Source of the DNA: Methylophaga pinxianii
GTDB taxonomy: Bacteria > Pseudomonadota > Gammaproteobacteria > Nitrosococcales > Methylophagaceae
Length of the DNA: 43,050 bases
Direction: 5' to 3'
Assembly: GCF_020447225.1 (NCBI RefSeq)
Contig: NZ_JAJAEO010000159.1
Span: 1 to 43,050 of the forward strand
In this document: positions 1 through 9,230 of the stretch, one piece after another
How the letters are laid out: each line of letters begins with the position of its first letter
How positions within the stretch are numbered: the first letter of the stretch is position 1
The notes under the pieces: model-generated
The model's database searches: none
Seen by the model: the letters and a program-made list of their open reading frames with translations, nothing else
Told to the model about the DNA's origin: nothing
Program-made: the position numbers and the translations under genes

Positions 1-658
1 CCCCCCGACCTAATTCACCTTTACTGTCACCAGCCATACTATCCAGATTCGGATTATTAGCCGCCGAGGCCGCCAGCATTCTGGCATTAGGATTTAAGCG
101 TGGATCGCTATCAAATAACCCATCCTGGTCGGTAAGGATAACTAATACATCGGCTTCCACCAGATTGGCGGTCATTGCAGCCAGAGTGTCATTGTCACCA
201 AAACGGATTTCGTCCGTGGCAATGGTGTCATTTTCATTCACTACTGGCAGAATTCCCATCTCAAGCAAGGTATGCAACGCACTACGGGCGTTAAGATGGC
301 GACCGCGGTCAGCAAGATCAGAGTGGGTCAAGAGGATCTGGGCAGTATGAATACCATGCTGCTCACAGGCTGTCGCATAAGCATGGATAAGTCCCATTTG
401 CCCAACACTGGCTGCCGCTTGTAATTGATGCAAGGCATGGGGACGTCGTCGCCATCCTAATCGTTGCATCCCCGCTGCAACCGAACCGGATGTGACCAGA
501 ACAATCTCCTTACCCTGACTTCTCAGCTCAGCGATTTCGCCACTCAGCCAGCGGATACGATCCACATCCAGGCCTTCTCCCGGCTTGGTTAATAAAGCAC
601 TACCAATTTTAATCACCCATCGTTTGGTTGATAAAAGTTGCTGATGCGGATGTTCCAC
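1..658 (-). CDS. proB: Glutamate 5-kinase, partial (C-terminus beyond the window)
   Basis: The product phosphorylates glutamate with ATP, the first step of proline synthesis in the cytoplasm. The readable N-terminal part begins VEHPHQQLL and has the amino-acid kinase core: [21 protein letters not shown], an [17 protein letters not shown] substrate/nucleotide segment and [14 protein letters not shown] chose the GTG start at 658 because a GAGGAA ribosome site lies 5 bases upstream, inside the end of obgE, and obgE stops only 2 bases before. The gene runs off the left edge, so the usual C-terminal PUA domain cannot be seen. It is the last visible gene of the rplU-rpmA-obgE-proB run. Confidence 0.95.
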   Translation of the reverse strand, partial: MEHPHQQLLSTKRWVIKIGSALLTKPGEGLDVDRIRWLSGEIAELRSQGKEIVLVTSGSVAAGMQRLGWRRRPHALHQLQAAASVGQMGLIHAYATACEQHGIHTAQILLTHSDLADRGRHLNARSALHTLLEMGILPVVNENDTIATDEIRFGDNDTLAAMTANLVEADVLVILTDQDGLFDSDPRLNPNARMLAASAANNPNLDSMAGDSKGELGRG

Positions 659-660
659 AG

Positions 661-1773
<1,113 letters not shown>

Positions 1774-1806
1774 TCAGCTGTTTGCCCCAACGGGCTAACA
1801 AATTCT

Positions 1807-2064
1807 TTATTCAGCGATAACGCTAACAAATGTGCGGTTATTTGCACCTTTTGTTTCGAATACAACTTTACCATTTGCTGTCGCGAATAATGTATGGTCT
1901 CTACCGACACCAACATTGCGACCTGCATGGTAACGTGTACCACGTTGACGAACCAGAATATTACCGCCTAATACAGCTTCACCACCGAAGCGTTTTACAC
2001 CAAGGCGTTTCGACTCGGAATCGCGACCGTTGCGGGTACTACCGCCAGCTTTCTTATGAGCCAT
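1807..2064 (-). CDS. rpmA: 50S ribosomal protein L27
   Basis: L27 is a large-subunit protein whose flexible N-terminus reaches the peptidyl-transferase centre. The 85-residue protein has the full family sequence, starting [22 protein letters not shown], with [11 protein letters not shown] and [16 protein letters not shown] further on. Length matches the E. coli protein. It lies 27 bases after rplU in the standard rplU-rpmA order and shares its promoter. The N-terminus has no cleavable extension of the Firmicutes type. Confidence 0.98.
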   Translation of the reverse strand: MAHKKAGGSTRNGRDSESKRLGVKRFGGEAVLGGNILVRQRGTRYHAGRNVGVGRDHTLFATANGKVVFETKGANNRTFVSVIAE

Positions 2065-2091
2065 GTTAAATCCTCTTTAAATTTGGAAATC

Positions 2092-2403
2092 TTAGGCGCT
2101 GATGCCAGTGATTTCGATTTCTGTATAAGATTGACGATGTCCCATCTGTTTCCGATGGTGCTTACGGCGACGGAATTTGATGATTTTGACTTTGTCCGCA
2201 CGACCGACTGAGGCCACTGTTGCTGTGACTTTTGCGCCGTCTAAGAAGGGTGCGCCAACTTTAATGTCTTCGCCTTCACCGATCAATAAAACTTCACCCA
2301 GTTCAATGGTATCACCCACTTCACCTGGCAATTTTTCAACACGGAGCTTTTCGCCCTCTTTAACTCGGTACTGCTTACCACCAGTCGCGACAATAGCGTA
2401 CAT
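2092..2403 (-). CDS. rplU: 50S ribosomal protein L21
   Basis: L21 binds 23S rRNA in the large ribosomal subunit. The 103-residue protein starts [14 protein letters not shown] and contains the basic [19 protein letters not shown] segment near the C-terminus, typical of the family. The ATG at 2403 is chosen over one 12 bases upstream because it gives the canonical start and length and has TTGGAG at suitable spacing. It is the first gene of the rplU-rpmA-obgE-proB run and is divergent from ispB. Confidence 0.98.
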   Translation of the reverse strand: MYAIVATGGKQYRVKEGEKLRVEKLPGEVGDTIELGEVLLIGEGEDIKVGAPFLDGAKVTATVASVGRADKVKIIKFRRRKHHRKQMGHRQSYTEIEITGISA

Positions 2404-2457
2404 CGCTTTCTCCAAAAAAATAAATGTTATTGTGGGTAACCCAACAAAAGACCGGGA

Positions 2458-2486
2458 ATTTTAACCGCTTTCTACATACAGATCAA
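2458..2486 (-). promoter_or_regulatory. Probable sigma-70 promoter of rplU-rpmA
   Basis: On the minus strand a -35-like TTGATC and a -10-like TAAAAT are separated by exactly 17 bases, about 55 bases upstream of the rplU start. The match is 4/6 and 5/6 to consensus. No experimental start site is known to me. Confidence 0.6.
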
Positions 2487-2569
2487 ATGCAAATTGAATT
2501 ATTTGCGAATCACCGTTACCCATGAGAAAGTACGCGTTTAATTAAACTAGACAGGCAGACACAAGCCCC

Positions 2570-3538
2570 GTGGATATACAATCCATTTACGCACTTATCC
2601 AACAGGATATGGATGCAGTTGACACAATGATACAACATCGGCTGCAATCTGAGGTTGTATTAATTAATCAGCTCGGACATTACATCATCAATAGTGGCGG
2701 TAAACGCTTACGGCCGGCTATTGCTTTGCTTAGCGCACGAGCTTGTAATCATCAGTCAACCGCGCATATTAACCTAGCGACCATTATCGAGTTCATCCAT
2801 ACCGCGACGCTATTACATGATGATGTGGTGGACAATTCGACTATGCGTCGCGGTCAGGAAACCGCAAACACAGTTTGGGGAAATGAAGCCAGTGTCCTGG
2901 TTGGGGACTTTCTCTATACCCGGGCTTTTGAGCTGATGGTAGAACTTGATTCCATGCGCTTGATGAAAATCCTCTCGCACACCACTAATGTCATTGCCGA
3001 AGGCGAAGTATTACAGCTGCTCAATGTGCATGATGCCGACACAACTGAAGAACGCTATCTGCAGGTGATTCATCATAAAACCGCAAAATTATTTGAGGCC
3101 GCAGGACAGTTAGGTGCCTTAATCAGTAATGCTTCTGCGGAAGTTGAAACGGCACTCGCGAAGTATGCCATGCATCTTGGCAGCGCGTTTCAGCTTGTGG
3201 ATGACTTACTGGATTACAGTGCCTCCAGTGAAACCATTGGTAAAAACATTGGTGATGATCTGGCTGAAGGTAAACCGACATTGCCGCTTATTTACGCAAT
3301 GCAACATGGGTCCGGAGAACAATCGGCGGTTATTCGTGAGGCGATTGAACAGGGCCAGCGCAATAAAATTAATGACATTATTGACATAATCCATAGCACT
3401 GGCGCTATTGACTACACCGCTGCTGCCGCTCGCAAAGAAGTCGAACAAGCCAAGGCGAATCTCGACATCGTTGCCGACTCAGAATATAAAGCCGCTCTGA
3501 TTGGACTGGCTGATTTTGCGGTTTCCCGGCAGTTTTAA
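2570..3538 (+). CDS. ispB: Octaprenyl diphosphate synthase
   Basis: Trans-polyprenyl diphosphate synthase that builds the isoprenoid side chain of ubiquinone from FPP and IPP. The 322-residue protein has both aspartate-rich motifs: DDVVD at 84-88 in LLHDDVVDNSTMRRG, and DDLLD at 211-215, plus the GGKRLRP IPP-binding segment at 43-49. The start is GTG at 2570. It is divergent from rplU, as in many gammaproteobacteria. It is followed by two other isoprenoid genes, so this stretch groups genes that consume prenyl diphosphates. Exact chain length cannot be read from sequence. Confidence 0.94.
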   Translation: MDIQSIYALIQQDMDAVDTMIQHRLQSEVVLINQLGHYIINSGGKRLRPAIALLSARACNHQSTAHINLATIIEFIHTATLLHDDVVDNSTMRRGQETANTVWGNEASVLVGDFLYTRAFELMVELDSMRLMKILSHTTNVIAEGEVLQLLNVHDADTTEERYLQVIHHKTAKLFEAAGQLGALISNASAEVETALAKYAMHLGSAFQLVDDLLDYSASSETIGKNIGDDLAEGKPTLPLIYAMQHGSGEQSAVIREAIEQGQRNKINDIIDIIHSTGAIDYTAAAARKEVEQAKANLDIVADSEYKAALIGLADFAVSRQF

Positions 3539-3601
3539 TGACGATTTATGCAAAATAATTCATTTTGTATATTCAACACGGTTTGTTTAGGCTGAACCAC
3601 T

Positions 3602-3904
3602 ATGGCTGAAATATATAAATATCATATGTTTATTTGCACGCATCAACGTGATGATGGCAGTGACTATTGCGAAGAGCATGGGGCGCAGTCTCTGCGTGAT
3701 TACGCTAAACAACGTGTCAAAGATCTCAAATTAAAAAAAGTCCGGGTCAATAACTCAGGTTGCCTGAATCGCTGTAAATTGGGCCCAATAATGGTGATTT
3801 ACCCTGAGGGCGTCTGGTATCAATATCATGACAAGGCTGATATTGACGAAATCATTGATACTCATCTGGTGAACGGCAAAATTGTCGAGCGCTTGCTAAA
3901 ATGA
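3602..3904 (+). CDS. Thioredoxin-like (2Fe-2S) ferredoxin
   Basis: A 100-residue protein of the thioredoxin-fold 2Fe-2S ferredoxin type. Four cysteines, C12, C23, C54 and C58, have the spacing of this family; the second pair lies in GCLNRCKLGP. It would be a small soluble electron carrier. Its stop overlaps the hpnD start (ATGA), so the two are probably translationally coupled. By inference it might deliver electrons to the reductive HpnE step, but no partner is shown by the sequence. The start ATG at 3602 gives the usual family N-terminus (YKYHMFICTH). Confidence 0.85.
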   Translation: MAEIYKYHMFICTHQRDDGSDYCEEHGAQSLRDYAKQRVKDLKLKKVRVNNSGCLNRCKLGPIMVIYPEGVWYQYHDKADIDEIIDTHLVNGKIVERLLK

Positions 3905-4758
3905 CACCTCAGCAATATTGCCGGGATAAAGCGGCAAAGAGTGGCTCAAGCTTCTATTACAGCTTTCTTTTTTTACCAACCAAAAAACGTGATGCCATCA
4001 TGGCGCTATACGCTTTTTGTCGTGAAGTTGATGATGCTGTTGATGAGATAAGTGATCCACTCGTGGCGGCACAAACGCTTGCCTGGTGGCGTCAGGAAGT
4101 ATCAAACACCTTTCTCGGCCAGCCAACTCATCCAGTGGGTAAAGCGCTCACCGAAACCTTGCAGAATTTTGATCTGCATGAAGAATATTTTCACGAGATC
4201 ATTGATGGCATGGAAATGGATTTAACTCAGCACCGTTATCCAGCTTATAAAAATTTAGCTTTATATTGTCACCGTGTTGCCAGCGTGGTGGGTTTGCTGT
4301 CGGCACAAGTATTCGGTTTTTCCGATCGGAAAACGCTGAAATTTGCCGAAAAGCTTGGCCTTGCTTTTCAGCTCACAAATATTATTCGTGATGTACGCGA
4401 AGACGCTGAACGCGGCCGGATTTATCTTCCTTTAGACGAGATGCAACAATTTGGAGTCAGCGAACAAAGTATCCTGACTTTGCAACAAACTGATGAATTA
4501 ACCAGGTTATTGGAGTTTCAGGCTAAACGTGCTGAAGGATTTTACCAGGAAGCTATGCAGCTGCTGCCACCCAAAGATCGCTATCATCAATGCACTGCAC
4601 TCATCATGGCGGAAATCTATCGCACGACATTACAAGAAATTGCTGCTGATAAATTTCAGGTAATGAAACAACGGGTATCACTCACACCTGTTCGTAAATT
4701 ATGGCTGGCATGGTGCACTATACGACGTGAAAAAAAGCTCGCTAAAAGTAACCGATAA
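3901..4758 (+). CDS. hpnD: Presqualene diphosphate synthase HpnD (squalene/phytoene synthase family)
   Basis: Head-to-head prenyl transferase of 285 residues. Both metal-binding motifs are present: DDAVDE at 44-49 and DVRED at 164-168 in NIIRDVREDAERGRIYLP. The segment YCHRVASVVGLL is characteristic of HpnD, which condenses two FPP to presqualene diphosphate in the HpnCDE route to squalene. The downstream hpnE supports this over CrtB or CrtM. No hpnC is present beside it, which is unusual for the three-enzyme route. The start overlaps the ferredoxin stop. A dehydrosqualene synthase role remains possible. Confidence 0.85.
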   Translation: MTPQQYCRDKAAKSGSSFYYSFLFLPTKKRDAIMALYAFCREVDDAVDEISDPLVAAQTLAWWRQEVSNTFLGQPTHPVGKALTETLQNFDLHEEYFHEIIDGMEMDLTQHRYPAYKNLALYCHRVASVVGLLSAQVFGFSDRKTLKFAEKLGLAFQLTNIIRDVREDAERGRIYLPLDEMQQFGVSEQSILTLQQTDELTRLLEFQAKRAEGFYQEAMQLLPPKDRYHQCTALIMAEIYRTTLQEIAADKFQVMKQRVSLTPVRKLWLAWCTIRREKKLAKSNR

Positions 4759-4759
4759 C

Positions 4760-6043
4760 ATGCGCCCCCTCATTATTGGTGGTGGATGGAGTGGTCTTGC
4801 GGCGGCGGTTCGTCTAGCGGAAGCAGGACATAACCCCATAGTTTTTGATGCCGCAAAACAACTTGGTGGGCGTGCCCGCACCGTCAAATGGCAAGATCGC
4901 GAACTAGACAATGGTCAGCATCTGATGATTGGTGCATACCAAAATATGCTGGATCTGCTTAAGCGAATCGACATCGAAGAAAACAGCGTTTTTCAACGAA
5001 GACCATTGGATCTTAAAATCATTGATCCCGACTTTCCACCACTGCATTTATCAGCACATCCATCATTACCCTGGCAAATAGCCCTTCTGCCAAAGCTTTG
5101 TTCGAGTCTAGGCTGGCAGGATCTCTTGCGATTTTTACGTATTGCAGTTCAGATAAAATCGGCTTCCTATTCCGAAAACATCACGGTGCAACAGTGGTGT
5201 CAACAGACCAATCAATCATCGCGACTCGTTACTCAATTGTGGATGCCTTTATGTCTGGCGATTATGAACACGCCCATAGAGCAAGCATCAGCCAGTGTAT
5301 TTGCCTCCACGCTGAGAGACAGCCTGTTGGCCAAAAGGCACTCAGCTGATTTATTAATACCCAATAAACCTCTTGGGGATTTAATACCGCAGCCCGCGAG
5401 GCATTTTATTGAAGAACACGGTGGTGAAGTAAGATTACAAAATCGTATTGAAAAAATAGTGATTGAGTCTGGCAAGGTTTTGGGTGTGGTTACAAGTCAC
5501 CATGAATTTATTGCTACCAATAATCTTATTGTAGCGGTATCTCCCCATATGCTTTACAAGCTCTTGGGTGAAGAGCTTACTCTTCCAAAAGTTATCGACT
5601 ATCCAATCAGCACCATCTACTTACAATATTCCCCGAATTTTCGACTGGGCACGCCTATTATTGGTTTGAGTAATTCATTGCCTCAATGGGTATTGGATCG
5701 GTCCAACCAGTCTCCAGGTTTAATCGCCGTCGTTATCAGCGGACCTGGAGAACATGAATCACTGACAAAAATGCAACTGACTGAACAGGTCCTTATAGAG
5801 TTAACAAAGCTTTTACCGGAATTACCGGCTAACTATCAAACCGCGCATGTGATCAGAGAGAAAAGAGCTACATTTTGTTGCGGTGTGGTTGAGAACAAAC
5901 AAAGACCAAGCTGTAAAACAACAATTGATGGCCTTTGGATTGCTGGTGATTACGCTGAAAACCGTTATCCAGCCACATTAGAAAGTGCCGTTATAAATGG
6001 CTATCGTGCTGCTGAAAGCATTTTAATGGGAAATTTACCTTAG
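4760..6043 (+). CDS. hpnE: Hydroxysqualene dehydroxylase HpnE (FAD-dependent)
   Basis: FAD/NAD(P)-binding amine-oxidase-like protein of 427 residues, which in the HpnCDE route reduces hydroxysqualene to squalene. The N-terminus RPLIIGGGWSGLAAAVRLAE is the dinucleotide-binding fold, LGGRARTV follows it, and the C-terminal FAD motif is WIAGDYAENRYPATLESAV. The ATG at 4760, one base after hpnD, puts the nucleotide fold right at the start; an in-frame GTG at 4727 would add 11 residues and overlap hpnD. Related carotenoid desaturases share the fold, so a C30 carotenoid role cannot be excluded. Confidence 0.85.
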   Translation: MRPLIIGGGWSGLAAAVRLAEAGHNPIVFDAAKQLGGRARTVKWQDRELDNGQHLMIGAYQNMLDLLKRIDIEENSVFQRRPLDLKIIDPDFPPLHLSAHPSLPWQIALLPKLCSSLGWQDLLRFLRIAVQIKSASYSENITVQQWCQQTNQSSRLVTQLWMPLCLAIMNTPIEQASASVFASTLRDSLLAKRHSADLLIPNKPLGDLIPQPARHFIEEHGGEVRLQNRIEKIVIESGKVLGVVTSHHEFIATNNLIVAVSPHMLYKLLGEELTLPKVIDYPISTIYLQYSPNFRLGTPIIGLSNSLPQWVLDRSNQSPGLIAVVISGPGEHESLTKMQLTEQVLIELTKLLPELPANYQTAHVIREKRATFCCGVVENKQRPSCKTTIDGLWIAGDYAENRYPATLESAVINGYRAAESILMGNLP

Positions 6044-6068
6044 ACATGTCGATATCCTTGCGATTGCT

Positions 6069-6077
6069 TGTTATACT
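6069..6077 (+). promoter_or_regulatory. Candidate extended -10 promoter for the lipoprotein gene
   Basis: TGTTATACT contains the TGn extension and a 5/6 match to TATAAT, about 40 bases before the lipoprotein start. No good -35 is visible at 17 bases, which extended -10 promoters can tolerate. Confidence 0.45.
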
Positions 6078-6113
6078 CGGATATTAGTTCATTAAACCTA
6101 AAGAGGGGATGCC

Positions 6114-6479
6114 ATGTTAAATCGTATGCGTTTAATTTTTACCGGTCTTTTTCTGAGTCTGGCCCTGATCGCCTGCAGTGATGAAAGTGATACTGCTGTT
6201 ACAGATAGCAGCGAAACAGAAACATCATCTCCTGCAACTGCTGAATCAGCACCCGAAGCGACAGAAGCAACCTCTGAAGCTAACGAAAACGGTATTCAAG
6301 CTGGAATGACCAGAGACGAACTTATCTCGGCTTATGGTGAACCAGATATTGCTCAGGAAAGAACTTTAGATCAAATGAAGATGGAAACGCTTGAATGGCA
6401 TAATGATGATGCTTTAATCAGCGCACAATTATTAGATGGTAAAGTCACCTACGGTCGTATTGTTCCTAAATCCGAATAA
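6114..6479 (+). CDS. Small lipoprotein with BamE/SmpA-like C-terminal domain
   Basis: A 121-residue predicted lipoprotein. A signal peptide ends in the lipobox LIAC with lipidation at C21. A low-complexity acidic Ser/Thr/Glu/Ala linker (about 22-60) follows, then a compact domain beginning AGMTRDELISAYGEPD, which resembles the GMT-x-x-x-V-x-x-x-x-GxP pattern of the SmpA/OmlA (BamE) superfamily. It is probably anchored in the outer membrane, since the residue after the cysteine is Ser and not Asp. It is not the BamE subunit itself, as the rest of that family's sequence is not recognisable. It has a GAGGGG ribosome site. Function unknown. Confidence 0.75.
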   Translation: MLNRMRLIFTGLFLSLALIACSDESDTAVTDSSETETSSPATAESAPEATEATSEANENGIQAGMTRDELISAYGEPDIAQERTLDQMKMETLEWHNDDALISAQLLDGKVTYGRIVPKSE

Positions 6480-6485
6480 ATATAC

Positions 6486-7247
6486 ATGTTGTCACAAGCT
6501 GAGCAATCTATACTCAGCGGTAAAGTTGTGCTTGTTACCGGTGCCCTTGGCGGCATCGGTAGCGAAGTAGCTTTAGCCTATGCAAGACATGGTGCGACAA
6601 TAATTCTGCTAGACAAAAATATTGCCCAGTTAGAAAAATTGTACGATGTCATTCTTCAGGAAAGTGGTATTGAACCCGCCATATTCCCTGTGGATTTCAA
6701 AGGCGCGAAAGCTGATGATTACCAGCAACTTATCCAAAGTATTCACGATACATTTGGTCGCCTTGATGGATTGGTCCATTGTGCAGCGGATGTCGGTCAA
6801 TTAGCGCCGATTGCTAATCAGGACATCAAGCAGTGGTGCGATACGCTACAGGTGAATTTGACTGCAGCATTTTTATTAACCCATGCATGTCTTCCTCTGC
6901 TGCAAGCTAATGAGCAGCAATCCTTCATTATTTTTACTACTGACAGCCAACATGATAAGGCTTATCGTGGCGCTTATGGATTGAGTAAAGCGGCCTTGGA
7001 GTGTCTATGTCATCAATTATCGCTAGAAATGGCTGCCGCCGCTAAGGTCAGAGTAAATTGTATCGATCCTGGCCAAGTAAAAACCAAATTGCATGCCAGA
7101 GTCTATCCAGCTGCCGATGCTCAACATCTACCAGAACCCACTGCTGTCATTCCGGCTTACCTCTACCTTGCCAGCGATCAAAGCGGCCATTTACATGGTC
7201 AATGTTTGAATGCGCAGATGGAACTCCCCGTCAAAGTTTTGGCATAA
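6486..7247 (+). CDS. Short-chain dehydrogenase/reductase, YciK-like
   Basis: A 253-residue classical SDR. The cofactor motif GALGGIG is at 19-25, and the catalytic pair Y164 and K168 lies in YGLSK. An N124 helix residue and the structural PG of CIDPGQVKT are also present. The order of motifs and the C-terminal PAYLYLASDQS region resemble E. coli YciK, an oxidoreductase of unknown substrate. It starts 6 bases after the lipoprotein gene, so the two are likely co-transcribed. A hairpin followed by a T-rich stretch lies after it. Confidence 0.82.
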   Translation: MLSQAEQSILSGKVVLVTGALGGIGSEVALAYARHGATIILLDKNIAQLEKLYDVILQESGIEPAIFPVDFKGAKADDYQQLIQSIHDTFGRLDGLVHCAADVGQLAPIANQDIKQWCDTLQVNLTAAFLLTHACLPLLQANEQQSFIIFTTDSQHDKAYRGAYGLSKAALECLCHQLSLEMAAAAKVRVNCIDPGQVKTKLHARVYPAADAQHLPEPTAVIPAYLYLASDQSGHLHGQCLNAQMELPVKVLA

Positions 7248-7277
7248 AAAATAACGCATTGTATTTATTGATAATTT

Positions 7278-7312
7278 AAACCGTGGCATACATTTAGCAT
7301 GGTTTTAATACA
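7278..7312 (+). terminator. Possible terminator after the YciK-like gene
   Basis: AAACCGTG pairs with CATGGTTT (8 bp including one G-T) across a 12-base loop, followed by a T/A-rich stretch. The tail is broken by A residues, so termination may be weak. Confidence 0.4.
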
Positions 7313-7335
7313 TTATTTTATTTACGAGCGTGTTT

Positions 7336-8262
7336 ATGATCCATTCACTCCCCTCAGACACCACCAATTTGCGGCGGTTAGAACAAAATACGGTTTCTGT
7401 TGTAACGGCCAAACCGGCTTCTGTTGAGCGTGATGATACGTTAGTAAAATTACCTTTAATTTTGCAGACCTCGTTGGATACCAGACAATTGCTGAGACTT
7501 TTTGACGAACAGATCAAACCTCTTCTGGCCCATAGTGGCCTGCAGTTTACGCATCCTGATAATAAATTTGAGTTTAGACTTGGGTCAAAACGCCACCATA
7601 AATGCAATTATCAATTGGAAATTGACCGTGAGTATCTGGGACAAATCACATTAAGCCGTGCTTATCGCTTCTCTGACTCCGAGATTCATCTGGTAGAAGA
7701 TTTACTGTGCAAGCTGGTCTATCCGCTTAGAAACAGTCTGCAATATGCTCGGGCATTAGACGCTGCATTAACAGACACATTAACTCAGCTTCCAAACAGA
7801 CAGGCTTATAAAAATACGATTGAACGTGAAGTCGACCTTGCCCATCGTTTACGATTGCCACTTTCACTGTTAATTTTAGACATTGATTGCTTTAAAAAAA
7901 TCAATGATATCTTTGGTCATCAGGTGGGCGATGAAACATTATGTCGTGTGGCCGATGCATTGTTTTCAAGTCTGAGACGTAGTGATGCTCTGTTTCGTAT
8001 TGGGGGTGAAGAATTCGCAGTTGTACTTAGTCACAGTCACCATGAAGCCGCTCTACTTGCAGCAGAACGGCTTCGCCTGGCAATTTCCGACTTAAATCAA
8101 TTCAATATCGAACAACAATTTCCACTTACCATTAGCATTGGTCTGGCAGAGCTATGCGTAGGTGAATCCGCGGAGAGTTTATTTCTGAAGGCCGATGAAG
8201 CGCTGTATCAGGCAAAATTTGCCGGCCGCAATCAGGTCGTCACCTCGCGCAGTGATATTTAA
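7336..8262 (+). CDS. Diguanylate cyclase (GGDEF domain)
   Basis: A cytoplasmic GGDEF protein of 308 residues that should make cyclic-di-GMP from GTP. The GGDEF domain covers about 147-306, with the active-site motif GGEEF at 223-227. An RxxD product-inhibition site (RRSD) lies five residues before it. DTLTQLPNR opens the domain, as in active enzymes. The N-terminal 145 residues have no membrane segment and may be a degenerate GAF-like sensor, but I cannot name it. ATG at 7336 is preferred over GTG at 7330 because ACGAG lies at suitable spacing. The last 4 bases overlap the end of rluB on the other strand. Confidence 0.9.
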   Translation: MIHSLPSDTTNLRRLEQNTVSVVTAKPASVERDDTLVKLPLILQTSLDTRQLLRLFDEQIKPLLAHSGLQFTHPDNKFEFRLGSKRHHKCNYQLEIDREYLGQITLSRAYRFSDSEIHLVEDLLCKLVYPLRNSLQYARALDAALTDTLTQLPNRQAYKNTIEREVDLAHRLRLPLSLLILDIDCFKKINDIFGHQVGDETLCRVADALFSSLRRSDALFRIGGEEFAVVLSHSHHEAALLAAERLRLAISDLNQFNIEQQFPLTISIGLAELCVGESAESLFLKADEALYQAKFAGRNQVVTSRSDI

Positions 8263-9200
8263 CGTTCACTCCGACCACGAACACGCGGGCCTTTTTTAGT
8301 TTGTGGCACTTCACGTTTTCCTGATCGGGGAGAGGTGCTCTTTGTTGCCGCTTTTGCTGATTTATCTGGCCATTTTGGTTTTGCCGCTTTTTCGACATTG
8401 GCAGCTTTAGCCGGCACACCTTTTTCGGCAGCTGCTTTGGCGCCTCGTTTAGCAGCTTTGGTTTTCAAGCCCGCCTCTTCATAGAGATACTCTAATTCTT
8501 TACCTTCCAGCATCATCCAACGTCCCGGTTTAAGCTTATTAGGCATAATCACCGGTCCGTAACGCAAACGGACTAAACGGCTCACCTGGACACCCTGGCT
8601 TTCCCATAACCGTCTTACTTCACGATTACGGCCTTCCTGGATAACCACATGAAACCAGCTGTTTGCACCTTCACCACCGCCTGGCTGAATATCAGAAAAA
8701 TGTGCTTTACCATCTTCCAACTCAACCCCATCGCGTAATGTCTGCATCATTTCGGATGTCACATCACCCAAGACCCTAACCGCGTATTCTCTATCCATTT
8801 CATTGGATGGATGCATTAATTGATTCGCCAGTTCCCCATCGGTCGTCAGAATAATCAAACCACTGGTATTTAAATCCAGACGCCCAACACTGACCCAACG
8901 GCCCTCTTCTGGAACCGGTAAAGATTGATAAATGGTTCTACGGCCTTCCGGATCGTTGCGGGTGCAAACTTCACCAACCGGTTTGTGATACAGCAAAACC
9001 TGAGGCATAGCCTGTTGCCAGATACGCTTGGATGATAAAGGCCGGCCTTCAAGCGTAACTCTGTCTTTCTCAGAAATCTGATCACCCAATGTGGCTGGCA
9101 CACCGTTGACCTGCAATTTGCCATCTTTGATCCAACTCTCAATCAAGCGGCGTGAACCGTAACCGGCACGCGCCAGTACTTTTTGTATTCTTTCAGACAT
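8259..9200 (-). CDS. rluB: 23S rRNA pseudouridine(2605) synthase RluB
   Basis: Converts a uridine in 23S rRNA helix 93 to pseudouridine. The 313-residue protein has an N-terminal S4 RNA-binding domain (about 1-60, MSERIQKVLARAGYGSRR) and an RsuA/RluB/RluE catalytic domain with GRLDLNTSGL, where D109 is the expected nucleophile. From about 240 there is a Lys/Ala/Pro/Arg-rich tail ending PRVRGRSER, common in this family and probably disordered. It ends tail-to-tail within the diguanylate cyclase stop region. It could be confused with RluE or RsuA, but length and tail favour RluB. Confidence 0.92.
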   Translation of the reverse strand: MSERIQKVLARAGYGSRRLIESWIKDGKLQVNGVPATLGDQISEKDRVTLEGRPLSSKRIWQQAMPQVLLYHKPVGEVCTRNDPEGRRTIYQSLPVPEEGRWVSVGRLDLNTSGLIILTTDGELANQLMHPSNEMDREYAVRVLGDVTSEMMQTLRDGVELEDGKAHFSDIQPGGGEGANSWFHVVIQEGRNREVRRLWESQGVQVSRLVRLRYGPVIMPNKLKPGRWMMLEGKELEYLYEEAGLKTKAAKRGAKAAAEKGVPAKAANVEKAAKPKWPDKSAKAATKSTSPRSGKREVPQTKKGPRVRGRSER

Positions 9201-9230
9201 AATGATTATTCCTTGGGCTATTTACTGGGG

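Noticed and set aside
3548-3570. AT-rich hairpin after ispB
   Set aside because: The stem is almost all A-T, includes a wobble pair and has no T-run, so it is not credible as a terminator.
8216-8235. GGCAAAATTTGCC palindrome near the end of the diguanylate cyclase gene
   Set aside because: It has no loop space and no T-run, so it is unlikely to end rluB or cyclase transcripts.
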